Below, piece by piece: positions 1 to 7,968 of a DNA stretch of 64,000 nt. Numbering within the stretch: the stretch's first letter is position 1; every line of letters starts with the position of its first letter. A model generated the notes under the pieces. It was not told where the DNA came from and did not search any database. It saw only the letters and a list, made by a program, of their open reading frames with translations. The stretch covers positions 1 to 64,000 of the forward strand of contig JAZKHY010000045.1 of the NCBI GenBank assembly GCA_040385105.1, in the 5' to 3' direction. This DNA is from JACMQX01 sp040385105. GTDB taxonomy: Bacteria > Pseudomonadota > Gammaproteobacteria > Burkholderiales > Burkholderiaceae_C. The translations under genes and the position numbers were made by a program.

Positions 1-336
1 GTGCAGTTCGGCAAGCAGCTGTGGGATTTCCAGGTGCTCAAGCACATGCTGGCCGACCGTCAGACCGAGGTGGATGCTGCACGCCTGCTGTGCTACCGGG
101 CCGCGCAAATGGCGTCCGAGCACAAGCCCTGCAGCCGAGAAGTGTCCATGGCCAAGCTGTTCGGCTCAGAGACCCTGAAGCAGTGTGCATTGACCGGCAT
201 GCAGGTGCTCGGCGGCTATGCGAACCTGCCCGAGGCCGACATGGAGCGCTACCTGCGCGAGAGCATCCAGTGCACGATCGGTGGCGGCACCTCGCAGATC
301 CAGAAATCCATCATCGCCAAGTCGATGCGCATCTGA
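1..336 (+). CDS. acyl-CoA dehydrogenase, C-terminal part (truncated by window edge)
   Basis: The frame is open to the first base, so the N-terminus lies upstream. The 111 residues seen are the last helices of an FAD-dependent acyl-CoA dehydrogenase: the segment QVLGGYANLPEADMERYLR is the usual flavin-contact region, and GGGTSQIQKSIIAKSM is the usual C-terminal motif. Where short-chain family members carry a catalytic Glu before GTS, this protein has Gly, as in subfamilies that place the base elsewhere. It would introduce a 2,3-double bond into an acyl-CoA. It leads a plus-strand catabolic operon with hydratase, AtuA-type and thiolase genes, which fits stepwise beta-oxidation of an unknown acid. 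Confidence 0.9.
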   Translation: MQFGKQLWDFQVLKHMLADRQTEVDAARLLCYRAAQMASEHKPCSREVSMAKLFGSETLKQCALTGMQVLGGYANLPEADMERYLRESIQCTIGGGTSQIQKSIIAKSMRI

Positions 337-379
337 TGCGCGGCCCATCGATCGACAACGCCTGACGAAAGAGACAAAC

Positions 380-886
380 ATGAGCCATCTGATCAACAAC
401 CAGGTCAACCAGACCTTCGACGAGCTGGAGGACGGGTTTGTGTTCCGCTCCGGCGGACGCACCATTACCGAAACCGACGTGGTGAACTACTGCGCGCTCA
501 CGGGCAACTGGATCGCCATCCACTCCAACACCGTGTATTCCTCCAAGACCCGGTTTGCAAAACGCCTGGTGCAGGGGGCGTTGACCTACTCGATAGCCAC
601 CGGCCTGATCCAGTTCGGCCTGGGCATCCAGGCCAACTACGGCATCGACAACATGCGCTTCCTCAAGCCTGTGTGTATCAACGACACGGTGTATGCCGTG
701 GCCACCGTCATCGGCAAGAAAGTCAAGGATGAAAAGTACGGCGTGATCAAGTTCCTGATGCAGGTGCTCAACCAGGATGGGGATGTCGTGCAACAGGGCG
801 AGTGGAGCCTGCTTATGCTGCGCAAGCGCGAAGACCTGGATGCGCTGGTGGCCTCGTCCATGCCAACCGCCAAGACCCTGGCGTGA
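380..886 (+). CDS. MaoC-like hotdog dehydratase/hydratase
   Basis: This 168-residue hotdog-fold protein resembles MaoC/R-specific enoyl-CoA hydratases. The hydratase motif, normally TGDxNPxH, reads TGNWIAIH here: the His is kept, the catalytic Asp is Asn and the NP pair is IA, so activity could be weak or the protein may belong to a non-canonical subgroup. FAKRLVQGALTYSIATGL matches the helix lining the pocket. The ATG at 380 follows GAAAGAGACAAAC and gives a normal family length; a longer in-frame start would overlap the preceding gene. It lies 43 bases after the dehydrogenase and 7 bases before the AtuA-type gene, so it probably hydrates the enoyl-CoA made by the dehydrogenase. Confidence 0.85.
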   Translation: MSHLINNQVNQTFDELEDGFVFRSGGRTITETDVVNYCALTGNWIAIHSNTVYSSKTRFAKRLVQGALTYSIATGLIQFGLGIQANYGIDNMRFLKPVCINDTVYAVATVIGKKVKDEKYGVIKFLMQVLNQDGDVVQQGEWSLLMLRKREDLDALVASSMPTAKTLA

Positions 887-893
887 GCGCACC

Positions 894-2252
894 ATGAAGA
901 CCATCCGGATAGGTGCAGGCAGCGGCTTCTGGGGTGACAACCTCGACCCCGCAATCGAGATCGCGAAGAACGGCAATGTGCAGTACCTCGCTTACGACTT
1001 TCTCGGCGAACCTACGATCCCGCTGCTGCAGAAAATGCAGAAGAAGAATCCCGCACACGGCTTTGTGCCAGCCATTCGCGCCGTGGTCCGGGGCGTCCTG
1101 CCGATCTGCCTGGAAAAGGGCATCAGGATATTGACCAATGCTGGCGCCGCGAACCCGCAAGCCTGTGCGGATGCCATCCTGGATTCGGCCAGGGAACTGG
1201 GCATCACGAAACTCAAGGTCGGCATCGTCACCACCAACAACATCCAGGCAAAGGTCGAAGAGCTGCTGGACAAGGGGGTCAGGTTCACCAACATGGACAC
1301 CGGTGACGACGACCTGGGCAAGGTGCGCGATCGCATCGTCGGCTCCTACGTTTACTCCGGCGCCTATGGCTACGTGGAGGCGCTACAGCAGGGCTGCGAC
1401 ATCATCATTTCCGACCGTGCGACGGACGACGCGGCTATCCTGGCACCGCTGGTCCATGAGTTCGGCTGGAAGTGGGATGAGTGGGACAAGCTGGCCACCG
1501 GCATCACCGCAGGCCATTTGATCGAGTGCGGCGCGGCCTGTTCCGGCGGCATCACCAGCCTGTGGAAGGAAGTGCCCGAGCCCTGGAACATTGGCTACCC
1601 GATTGCCGAGGTCAATGAAAAAGGTGAGCTGTTCATCACCAAGGTCGCAGGCACCGGCGGCCTGGTCAACCAGGTCACGCTCACCGAGCACCTGCTCTAC
1701 GAGGTGCATGACCCGGGCAACTACCTGATGCCTGAAGTCATCACCGATTTCACCAACGTGGAGATGGAAGAGGTTGCCAAGGATCGCGTGAAAGTCTGGG
1801 GCGCGAAGGGCAAGCCCGCGCCGGCCACGCTCAAGGCCGGCATCGCCTATACCGACGGGTTCATCGGCGAGGTGGAATCGTCGGTGACCTGGCCGGATGC
1901 AGTGGCCAAGGCGCGCCGCTCGTTCGACATCATCAAAAAGCGCTTCGAGATGGTCAAGCTCAAGGCCGACGAGGTGCGCTTCGACATGATTGGCGTGGAC
2001 TCCTGCCACTGGTCGGCTTCACCCGAACCTGATGAGGACATCAATGAAGTGCGCATCCGCGTCGCCGCCAAATGTGCCGAACGCAGTGAAGCCGCCAAGG
2101 TTGCGCGTGAGTGCGTCATGCTGATGGGCACCGGCCCGATCGGCTCTACCGGGCAGTTGAACACGCCGGCGCCGCGCGAAGTGTTTGCGCTGTGGCCCAC
2201 GCTGCTGGCGCGCGAGGAAGTGACGCAAAGCGTCGAGATACGGGAGCTTTGA
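894..2252 (+). CDS. acyclic terpene utilization AtuA-type protein (DUF1446)
   Basis: The 452-residue product begins MKTIRIGAGSGFWGDN and carries the Gly-rich and acidic segments typical of AtuA/DUF1446 proteins, for example FTNMDTGDDDLGKVRDRI and ISDRATDDAAIL. AtuA is required for growth on citronellol/geraniol in pseudomonads, but related proteins are widespread next to CoA-transferases and thiolases and their reaction is not settled. It sits directly before its usual partner, a small ferredoxin-fold protein one base downstream. No carboxylase (AtuC/AtuF) or geranyl-CoA genes are nearby, so the terpene label should not be taken as the substrate here. Confidence 0.85.
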   Translation: MKTIRIGAGSGFWGDNLDPAIEIAKNGNVQYLAYDFLGEPTIPLLQKMQKKNPAHGFVPAIRAVVRGVLPICLEKGIRILTNAGAANPQACADAILDSARELGITKLKVGIVTTNNIQAKVEELLDKGVRFTNMDTGDDDLGKVRDRIVGSYVYSGAYGYVEALQQGCDIIISDRATDDAAILAPLVHEFGWKWDEWDKLATGITAGHLIECGAACSGGITSLWKEVPEPWNIGYPIAEVNEKGELFITKVAGTGGLVNQVTLTEHLLYEVHDPGNYLMPEVITDFTNVEMEEVAKDRVKVWGAKGKPAPATLKAGIAYTDGFIGEVESSVTWPDAVAKARRSFDIIKKRFEMVKLKADEVRFDMIGVDSCHWSASPEPDEDINEVRIRVAAKCAERSEAAKVARECVMLMGTGPIGSTGQLNTPAPREVFALWPTLLAREEVTQSVEIREL

Positions 2253-2253
2253 A

Positions 2254-2598
2254 ATGTCCACCAGGATTCAATTGAAAGACCTTGTGCATGCGCGTTCGGG
2301 CGACAAGGGCGACATCAGCAACATCGCCATCATCGCGAAGGAAGCACGCTTCTACCCGTTGCTGCAGAAGTACCTGACGGCCGAACTGGTCCGGACGTTC
2401 TTCGGTGACATGGTCAAGGGCCGGGTGGACCGATATGAAGTCCGCACGCTGCATGCGATGAACTTCGTGCTGCGCAATTCGCTGGGCGGTGGCGCAACGC
2501 GCAGCCTGCGCATCGACTTTACTGGCAAGACGATGTGCCAGGCGGTGCTGCGCATCGACCTTGACGTCGAGGAAGCAGACCTTCACCTCATCCACTGA
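2254..2598 (+). CDS. AtuA-associated small ferredoxin-like-fold protein
   Basis: This 114-residue protein begins MSTRIQLKDLVHARSGDKGD, the signature of the small domain that is either fused to the C-terminus of AtuA-type proteins or encoded beside them. The ARSGDKGD motif is intact. One base separates its ATG from the stop of the AtuA-type gene, implying translational coupling and a stable complex. Its molecular role is unknown; it is probably a subunit of the AtuA-type enzyme. Confidence 0.8.
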   Translation: MSTRIQLKDLVHARSGDKGDISNIAIIAKEARFYPLLQKYLTAELVRTFFGDMVKGRVDRYEVRTLHAMNFVLRNSLGGGATRSLRIDFTGKTMCQAVLRIDLDVEEADLHLIH

Positions 2599-2628
2599 TG
2601 CCGCAACCAGACACAGCAGGGAAACCAC

Positions 2629-3810
2629 ATGAGTAACAAAGCAAGAATCATTGGCGTGAGCATGGTGAAGTTCGCCAAGCCCGGGGCTCACGAGCCCTAT
2701 GAGGTCATGGGCGCCAGGGCCATCCAGGGCGCGCTGGACGATGCGGGCATCAGCTACAAGGACGTCCAGCAAGCCTTTGCCGGCTACGTCTATGGCGACA
2801 GCACCTGTGGCCAGCGGGTGGCGTATTCCGTGGGGATGACGGGTATCCCGGTCTTCAATCTGAACAACTATTGCGCATCGGGTTCTTCGGCCCTGTTCCT
2901 GGCGCGCCAGGCGGTGGAGGCCGGCGTGGTCGAATGTGCGCTGGCATTCGGCTTTGAGGAGATGAAGCCGGGTGCCCTGGCCAGCGCGTTTGGCGACCGG
3001 ACCTCGCCCGTGGGCTGGATCTACGAGCGCCAGAAGGAACTGGCACCCGAACTGCCGCAGGACGCGCCCCGCGCCATCAAGGCCTTCGGTTCGGCGGGCT
3101 ACGAGTACATCAACCGGTACGGCGCCAACCCGGACATCTTTGCAAAGGTCGCGGTCAAGACGCGCAGCCATGCAGTCCGCAATCCCTATTCGCTGTTCAG
3201 CAAACCGCTGACGGTGGAGGAAGTGATGGGCGCGCCGCAGATGTATCCGCACCTCACGCGGCTGATGGCCTGCCCGCCCACCTGTGGTGCGGCGGCTGCG
3301 ATCGTGTGCAGCGAGGCGTTTGCCGCGAAGCACGGCATCACGAATGCTGTCGAAATCGCGGCTCAGGCCATGACCACCGACACAGACGTCAGCAAGGAAG
3401 ACCTCATCAACCTGGTCGGCGCGGACATGACGCGACGCGCCGCCGCGCAGGTCTATGAGATGGCGGGCGTCGGCCCCGGGGATGTGGACGTGGTGGAACT
3501 GCACGACTGCTTCACCCCCAATGAAGTCATCAGCTACGAAGGCCTGGGCCTGTGCGCCGAGGGCGGCGCCGAGAAGTTGATCGCCGACGGCGACAACACC
3601 TATGGCGGCAAGGTTGTCGTCAACCCGTCCGGCGGGCTGATGTCCAAGGGCCATCCGCTGGGCGCCACCGGCCTGGCCCAGTGCACCGAACTGGTCTGGC
3701 ACTTGCGCGGCCAGGCGGGTGACAGGCAGGTGCAAGGCGCACGCATCGGCCTGCAGCACAACATCGGCCTGGGGGGCGCCTGCGTCGTGACGATGTATCG
3801 CCAGGCATGA
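2629..3810 (+). CDS. SCP-x-type thiolase / lipid-transfer protein thiolase domain
   Basis: The 393-residue protein is a thiolase of the sterol-carrier-protein-x class. Cys82 in NNYCASGSSAL is the expected nucleophile; ELHDCFTPNE and GGLMSKGHPLGATG near the C-terminus supply the other active-site loops. Such thiolases cleave branched or bulky 3-oxoacyl-CoA. The gene follows the AtuA pair by 30 bases with AGGGAAACCAC before the ATG, and is the likely last catabolic step of this operon. Some homologues act as partners of other proteins rather than as free thiolases, so the exact reaction is uncertain. Confidence 0.88.
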   Translation: MSNKARIIGVSMVKFAKPGAHEPYEVMGARAIQGALDDAGISYKDVQQAFAGYVYGDSTCGQRVAYSVGMTGIPVFNLNNYCASGSSALFLARQAVEAGVVECALAFGFEEMKPGALASAFGDRTSPVGWIYERQKELAPELPQDAPRAIKAFGSAGYEYINRYGANPDIFAKVAVKTRSHAVRNPYSLFSKPLTVEEVMGAPQMYPHLTRLMACPPTCGAAAAIVCSEAFAAKHGITNAVEIAAQAMTTDTDVSKEDLINLVGADMTRRAAAQVYEMAGVGPGDVDVVELHDCFTPNEVISYEGLGLCAEGGAEKLIADGDNTYGGKVVVNPSGGLMSKGHPLGATGLAQCTELVWHLRGQAGDRQVQGARIGLQHNIGLGGACVVTMYRQA

Positions 3811-3849
3811 ACGCCCGGGCTTCAATTTGATATACAAAAGGAGACATTC

Positions 3850-4866
3850 ATGAACATGAGCAAGAACACTTCCTCCCGCCGCTTTGCGTTGAAGATGGCG
3901 GCGGCCCTTGCAGCAGCAGGCCTGGTGGGTGCCATGGCCAGCACTACCGCCCAGGCCCAGGAGTGGCCCAACAAGACCGTCAGGATCGTGCTGGCCATCG
4001 GCCCGGGATCTTCCGGGGACATCCTCGCGCGGGCCATGGCGCCCAAGCTGGAGGCGCGCTGGAAGCAGGCGGTCATTGTGGACAACAAGCCCGGCGCCGG
4101 CGGTGTGCTGGGTACGGAGTTTGTGGTCAATGCAAGGGATGAGCACACGCTGCTGCTGGGAACACAGAGCTCCATCCTGCCCAAGTACACGCAGAAAGGG
4201 CTGCGCTTTGATCCGTTGACTGACCTCATTGCCGTCCGCAAGGTCCTGAATTACCAGATCGTCATCGCCACCAACTCCGAGACCGCAAAGCAGGCGAGAT
4301 CACTGCGCGAGCTTGTCGCCTTCAGCAAGAAGGACGGCAAGGGGATTTTCCTGGCCGGTCTTGGCCCCACGTCCGTCTTCAACCTCTCGTATGCCATCTT
4401 GAACCAGCAGGTGGGCCTGCAGTACTCCTCGGTGAACTTCAACAATGTCAATGAAGCGAACCTGAGCCTGCTGCGCAACGACACGCAGTTCATCGTCAAC
4501 AACCCGGCCTCTCTCAGGTCGCATTTCGCTACCGGGGCCATGGTACCGCTTGCCGCCCTCAGCACGCATCGCTATGCGAGCCTGCCGGATGTTCCGACCA
4601 TGCAGGAAGCCGTGGGCTACACGGGGTACCTGCCGCAGCTCTGGGCCGGGATCTTTGTCCCCAAAAGCATGCCTGCGGCAATTGTGGAGCGCATCAACCG
4701 TGACGTTCAGGCCATCTTCGAGGATGAGGCGTTCCGCAAGGAAGTCGAGACCAAGCTCACCGCCTCGGTGGCCGCCTCATCGCCCGCCGCATTCGCAAGG
4801 GACATCCGCGAGGAAACCGCCATCTGGCAGGACCTGTTCCGCACGCTGAACATCAAGCCTGAGTAG
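3850..4866 (+). CDS. Bug-family (TctC) periplasmic solute-binding protein
   Basis: The 338-residue product starts with a twin-Arg-like, strongly hydrophobic signal sequence ending AQAQ-EWPN, then the Bug hallmark VRIVLAIGPGSSGDILAR and VIVDNKPGAGG. Bug proteins bind small carboxylates or other solutes in the periplasm for tripartite tricarboxylate transport or sensing. AAAGGAGACATTC precedes the ATG; an ATG two codons further in is possible. No TctA/TctB membrane partner is nearby, so it must share one or act as a sensor. It lies between the thiolase and a CoA-transferase, which suggests that it delivers the acid this operon activates. Confidence 0.92.
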   Translation: MNMSKNTSSRRFALKMAAALAAAGLVGAMASTTAQAQEWPNKTVRIVLAIGPGSSGDILARAMAPKLEARWKQAVIVDNKPGAGGVLGTEFVVNARDEHTLLLGTQSSILPKYTQKGLRFDPLTDLIAVRKVLNYQIVIATNSETAKQARSLRELVAFSKKDGKGIFLAGLGPTSVFNLSYAILNQQVGLQYSSVNFNNVNEANLSLLRNDTQFIVNNPASLRSHFATGAMVPLAALSTHRYASLPDVPTMQEAVGYTGYLPQLWAGIFVPKSMPAAIVERINRDVQAIFEDEAFRKEVETKLTASVAASSPAAFARDIREETAIWQDLFRTLNIKPE

Positions 4867-4914
4867 ATATCAGCCAGGTCAGGTATGGTGCAAGGCACCG
4901 AAGCGAGAACACCT

Positions 4915-6147
4915 ATGAACGAGACAGAAACCGGCCGCGACCCCCTTCCGCTGGACGGCGTGCGCGTCCTCGCCGTCGAGAATTTTGTGGCTGGCCCGCT
5001 GGCCACCATGTGGCTGGGCGATGCCGGCGCCGAGGTGGTGAAGATCGAGGAGCCGGGCAAGGGCGACCATTCCCGCAGCACCAGCCCTGTCCGGCCCGTG
5101 GAGGACGGGCGCCCGGAGGGCCTCTCGTTCCTGCGCACCAACCGCAACAAGCGCAGCGTGACTCTGGACCTCAAGAGCGAGGACGGCAAGCGTATCTTCC
5201 GGCAGCTGGCCATGGAAGCGGACATCGTGCTGGAGAACCTGCGCCCCGGCGTGATGGACCAGCTCGGCCTGGGCTGGAAGGCATTGAATGCAATCAACCC
5301 GCGCCTCATCTATGTGGCGGTGTCAGGCTTCGGCCACAGAGACCTCAAGCCCAGCCCGTACACCGACCACCCCGCTTTTGACATCATTGCGCAGGCCTTG
5401 AGCGGGCTGATGTACCGGCCCGAGCGCAGCGGCGAAAAGCCGACCTACCTGGGCGTGTCGCTGGGCGACATCCATGCGGGCATCGTGGCAGCCCAGGGCG
5501 CGCTGCTGGCGCTGATCCAGCGCGGCCGTACGGGCAAAGGGCAGAAAGTCGACATCTCGCTCTATGACGCCGCACTGGTCATCAATGAGTTGTCGATCGC
5601 GATGTACTCTGCCCAGAAGAAGAAGTCGCGACCTGGCGCCCATGCTGTGACCGCTCCCTTTGGCGCGTACAAGGCCTCAGACGGCTACCTCGTGATCGCC
5701 ACGCTGGGCGAGCATGTCTGGAAGCGTTTTGCCGAAGCCATCGGCCAGCCCGGACTTGTGTCGGACCCGCGCTTTGCCGATGGCAGCAAGCGGCAGGACA
5801 ACCTGGCCGCGCTGGACGGCTGCATCCAGCCCTGGCTCAACGCGCGCACCCGCGCCGAGGCCGTGCAGACGCTTCTGGACTACGGTGTGCCGGCCTCGAA
5901 CGTGAACGACGTGGAGGACCTCTTCAACTGCCCGCACCTGGCGGCGCGCGACATGCTGATGACGCTGGATGACCCGGTGTGGGGCGAGGTCCAGATTCCG
6001 GCCAACCCGATTTTGATGAGCGGCGCACCGCGGGCCGAGCCCATGCACCCGCCCCGGCTTGGCGAGCACACGCAGGACGTGCTGGGCCGCTGGCTCGGGC
6101 TTGTGGCTGCAGATGTGGAGGCGCTTCGCTCACGCCGCGTGGTGTAA
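4915..6147 (+). CDS. CaiB/BaiF family III CoA-transferase
   Basis: This is a family III acyl-CoA transferase of 410 residues from the chosen ATG. It shows the start GVRVLAVENFVAGPLATMWLGDAGAEVVKIE, the NRNKRSVTLDLK motif, and Asp185 in SLGDIHAGI, the aspartate that becomes acylated in formyl-CoA transferase. It would move CoA from a donor thioester onto an organic acid. An ATG at 4885 is in frame but would add ten residues with no counterpart in relatives. It ends 9 bases before a LysR gene and closes the operon, so it probably activates the acid bound by the upstream Bug protein. Confidence 0.9.
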   Translation: MNETETGRDPLPLDGVRVLAVENFVAGPLATMWLGDAGAEVVKIEEPGKGDHSRSTSPVRPVEDGRPEGLSFLRTNRNKRSVTLDLKSEDGKRIFRQLAMEADIVLENLRPGVMDQLGLGWKALNAINPRLIYVAVSGFGHRDLKPSPYTDHPAFDIIAQALSGLMYRPERSGEKPTYLGVSLGDIHAGIVAAQGALLALIQRGRTGKGQKVDISLYDAALVINELSIAMYSAQKKKSRPGAHAVTAPFGAYKASDGYLVIATLGEHVWKRFAEAIGQPGLVSDPRFADGSKRQDNLAALDGCIQPWLNARTRAEAVQTLLDYGVPASNVNDVEDLFNCPHLAARDMLMTLDDPVWGEVQIPANPILMSGAPRAEPMHPPRLGEHTQDVLGRWLGLVAADVEALRSRRVV

Positions 6148-6156
6148 TCGCGAGCC

Positions 6157-7077
6157 ATGGCTTTCAATCGCCTTCACCTTATACGGCAAGTTGACCTGTT
6201 CACGCTGAGGCTGTTCCTCTCCGCCGTGGAAGAGCAGCAGATTGGCCGCGCGGCGATGCGCGAGAACATCGCCGCCTCCACGGCCACCAAGCGCATCCAG
6301 GACCTGGAGGAGATCGCCGGCACTGCATTGCTGGCGCGCACGCCCAAGGGCGTTGCGCCTACGCCCGAGGGCGAGGTCATCGCGCGCTATGTCCGTGCCA
6401 TCTTCGGCAACCTGGAAGACATGCGGGCCGAGCTGGCTGGCTTTACCGAGGGTGTGCGCGGCGAGCTGACCATTGCGTCTGCCCGCTCGATCATCGTGCC
6501 ATTCCTGGCCCGCGAGCTGGGTGACTTCTCGCGTGATTTTCCGCTGGTAGACTTGGTGGTGCGTGAGGTGGAGAACACCGAGATCGTGCAGGCCGTCACC
6601 GCTGGCGAGGCCGACATCGGTGTCTTCGTGAAGACGCGTGACCTCGATCTGAGCGGGGTGGACGCCGTCGCCTACCGCTCTGATCACCTGGTCGCGGTTG
6701 TTCCGCGCTCGCATGCGCTGGCGCAGCGCGGGAGCGTGAGCTTCCAGGACCTCATGCCCGAGAACATCATCGCCATCGGCCCGCTCAACGCCGCGTTGTC
6801 CATTGCCGCCCAGCGTCTGGGCCGGGAGTACAAGCCCAAGTATTTCGTGAAGACCTCCGGCGTGGCCGTCAGTCTGGTGCAGGCGGGCCTGGGTGTGACG
6901 GTGCAGCCCGAGTGCCTGGTGGGGCCGGAGGTGATGGATGATGTGGCAGCCATTGAGCTCACAGAGCCCTGGGCCAACCGCGTGATCCAGATCGCCACGC
7001 CCAGGGGCCGGCCTCCGGCGCCTGCTGCCGTCGCGCTGATGAAGCAGCTGATGGACCGGCCCGCGATCCCGGGCTGA
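6157..7077 (+). CDS. LysR-type transcriptional regulator
   Basis: The 306-residue protein has an N-terminal winged HTH (about residues 13-72, with AAMRENIAASTATKRIQDLEE in two segments) and a LysR effector domain that ends near residue 300. The HTH is somewhat unusual in reading IAASTATKRIQDLE where most LysR proteins have SQPALSRQI, a pattern seen in a branch of the family. It is encoded on the same strand directly after the CoA-transferase rather than divergently, so it is probably the last gene of the operon and may control it. Confidence 0.88.
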   Translation: MAFNRLHLIRQVDLFTLRLFLSAVEEQQIGRAAMRENIAASTATKRIQDLEEIAGTALLARTPKGVAPTPEGEVIARYVRAIFGNLEDMRAELAGFTEGVRGELTIASARSIIVPFLARELGDFSRDFPLVDLVVREVENTEIVQAVTAGEADIGVFVKTRDLDLSGVDAVAYRSDHLVAVVPRSHALAQRGSVSFQDLMPENIIAIGPLNAALSIAAQRLGREYKPKYFVKTSGVAVSLVQAGLGVTVQPECLVGPEVMDDVAAIELTEPWANRVIQIATPRGRPPAPAAVALMKQLMDRPAIPG

Positions 7078-7134
7078 GTGTTCAGCCTGAACATTCGGGC
7101 TGGGTCCTTCGGGGCATGGTTGGACACGCTGGAC

Positions 7135-7938
7135 TCAATGCAGCGTGAGCCCGCCCGTAGGGCTGACGGTTGCGCCCGTCAGGTATTGCGAGTCCGGCGA
7201 GGCCAGGAAGGCCACGACCTTCCCGATGTCCTGCGGCGCGGCAACGCCTAGCGGCGTACGCGCGATGATCTTTTCATACTGCTTGCGGTGCGCCTCAGAT
7301 ACATGGCCGCCGTCCTCACTGAACGCAGCTTCCCAGGAGGGCGAGTCCTTCACCACCGTGACACACACGGTGTTGACGCGAATCTGCTCGCGCGCCAGTT
7401 CCTTCGACAGCAGCTTGCCCACCATGATGAGCCCGCCGGAGAATGCACACATTGCCGTCTGTCCGGGGGTGGGTGAGCGGCCGCCCTCCGAAGTGATGAA
7501 CACCACGGCGCCGCCGCCCCGTCGGCGCAAGGCCGGCACAGCTGCTTGCACCACCATCAGCTTGCCGGCGAGTGCATCGCCGACGAAGCGGGTAGCGCGT
7601 TCCAGGTCGATGTCTGGAAACGGGCCGCGTACTTCGGGCTGGCGTGCCTCGTCGTCATTGCCACCGGCGTTGGGCACCACGATGTCAAGGCCGCCAAAGT
7701 GCCGTTCGGCCTCGGCGACTGCCGACGCCATGTCGGCTTTGGACCGCACATCGCCACCTGCGAAGCAGGCTTCGCCGCCGGTGCGCATGATCTCGTCGAT
7801 CACTGCCTGCGCCCGCTCCAGGCTGCGGCCGCTGATGACGATGCGGGCTCCGCGCGCGGCGAGCTCCAGTGCGATTCCGCGCCCGATGCCGCCGCTTCCA
7901 CCGGTGACAAGCGCCACCTTGCCTTCAAGATTCTTCAT
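7135..7938 (-). CDS. SDR-family protein lacking the catalytic Tyr and Lys
   Basis: The 267-residue protein has the full Rossmann frame of a short-chain dehydrogenase: VTGGSGGIGRGIAL for nucleotide binding, a VPNAGG motif, and a catalytic-position Ser in VFITSEGG. Where the family has YxxxK the sequence reads GQTAMCAFSGGLIM, so Tyr is Met and Lys is Ser; both codons were checked on the DNA. The C-terminal NTVCVTVVKDSPSWEAAF loop and QYLTGATVSPTGGL end are otherwise normal. It may be a non-enzymatic NAD(P)-binding protein, a scaffold, or an enzyme using other residues. It is the last gene of a minus-strand operon, 30 bases after the racemase. Confidence 0.88.
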   Translation of the reverse strand: MKNLEGKVALVTGGSGGIGRGIALELAARGARIVISGRSLERAQAVIDEIMRTGGEACFAGGDVRSKADMASAVAEAERHFGGLDIVVPNAGGNDDEARQPEVRGPFPDIDLERATRFVGDALAGKLMVVQAAVPALRRRGGGAVVFITSEGGRSPTPGQTAMCAFSGGLIMVGKLLSKELAREQIRVNTVCVTVVKDSPSWEAAFSEDGGHVSEAHRKQYEKIIARTPLGVAAPQDIGKVVAFLASPDSQYLTGATVSPTGGLTLH

Positions 7939-7968
7939 GGAGGTGTCCTGATGATGGCAGCGCAGCGG

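Noticed and set aside
2146..4146. A 666-codon open frame on the minus strand
   Set aside because: It is antisense to the thiolase, AtuA-partner and Bug genes and has no recognisable domain; such frames are common in GC-rich DNA.
7079..7093. TGTTCA-GCC-TGAACA between the convergent LysR and SDR genes as a terminator
   Set aside because: The stem is only six pairs and lacks a T-run on either strand.
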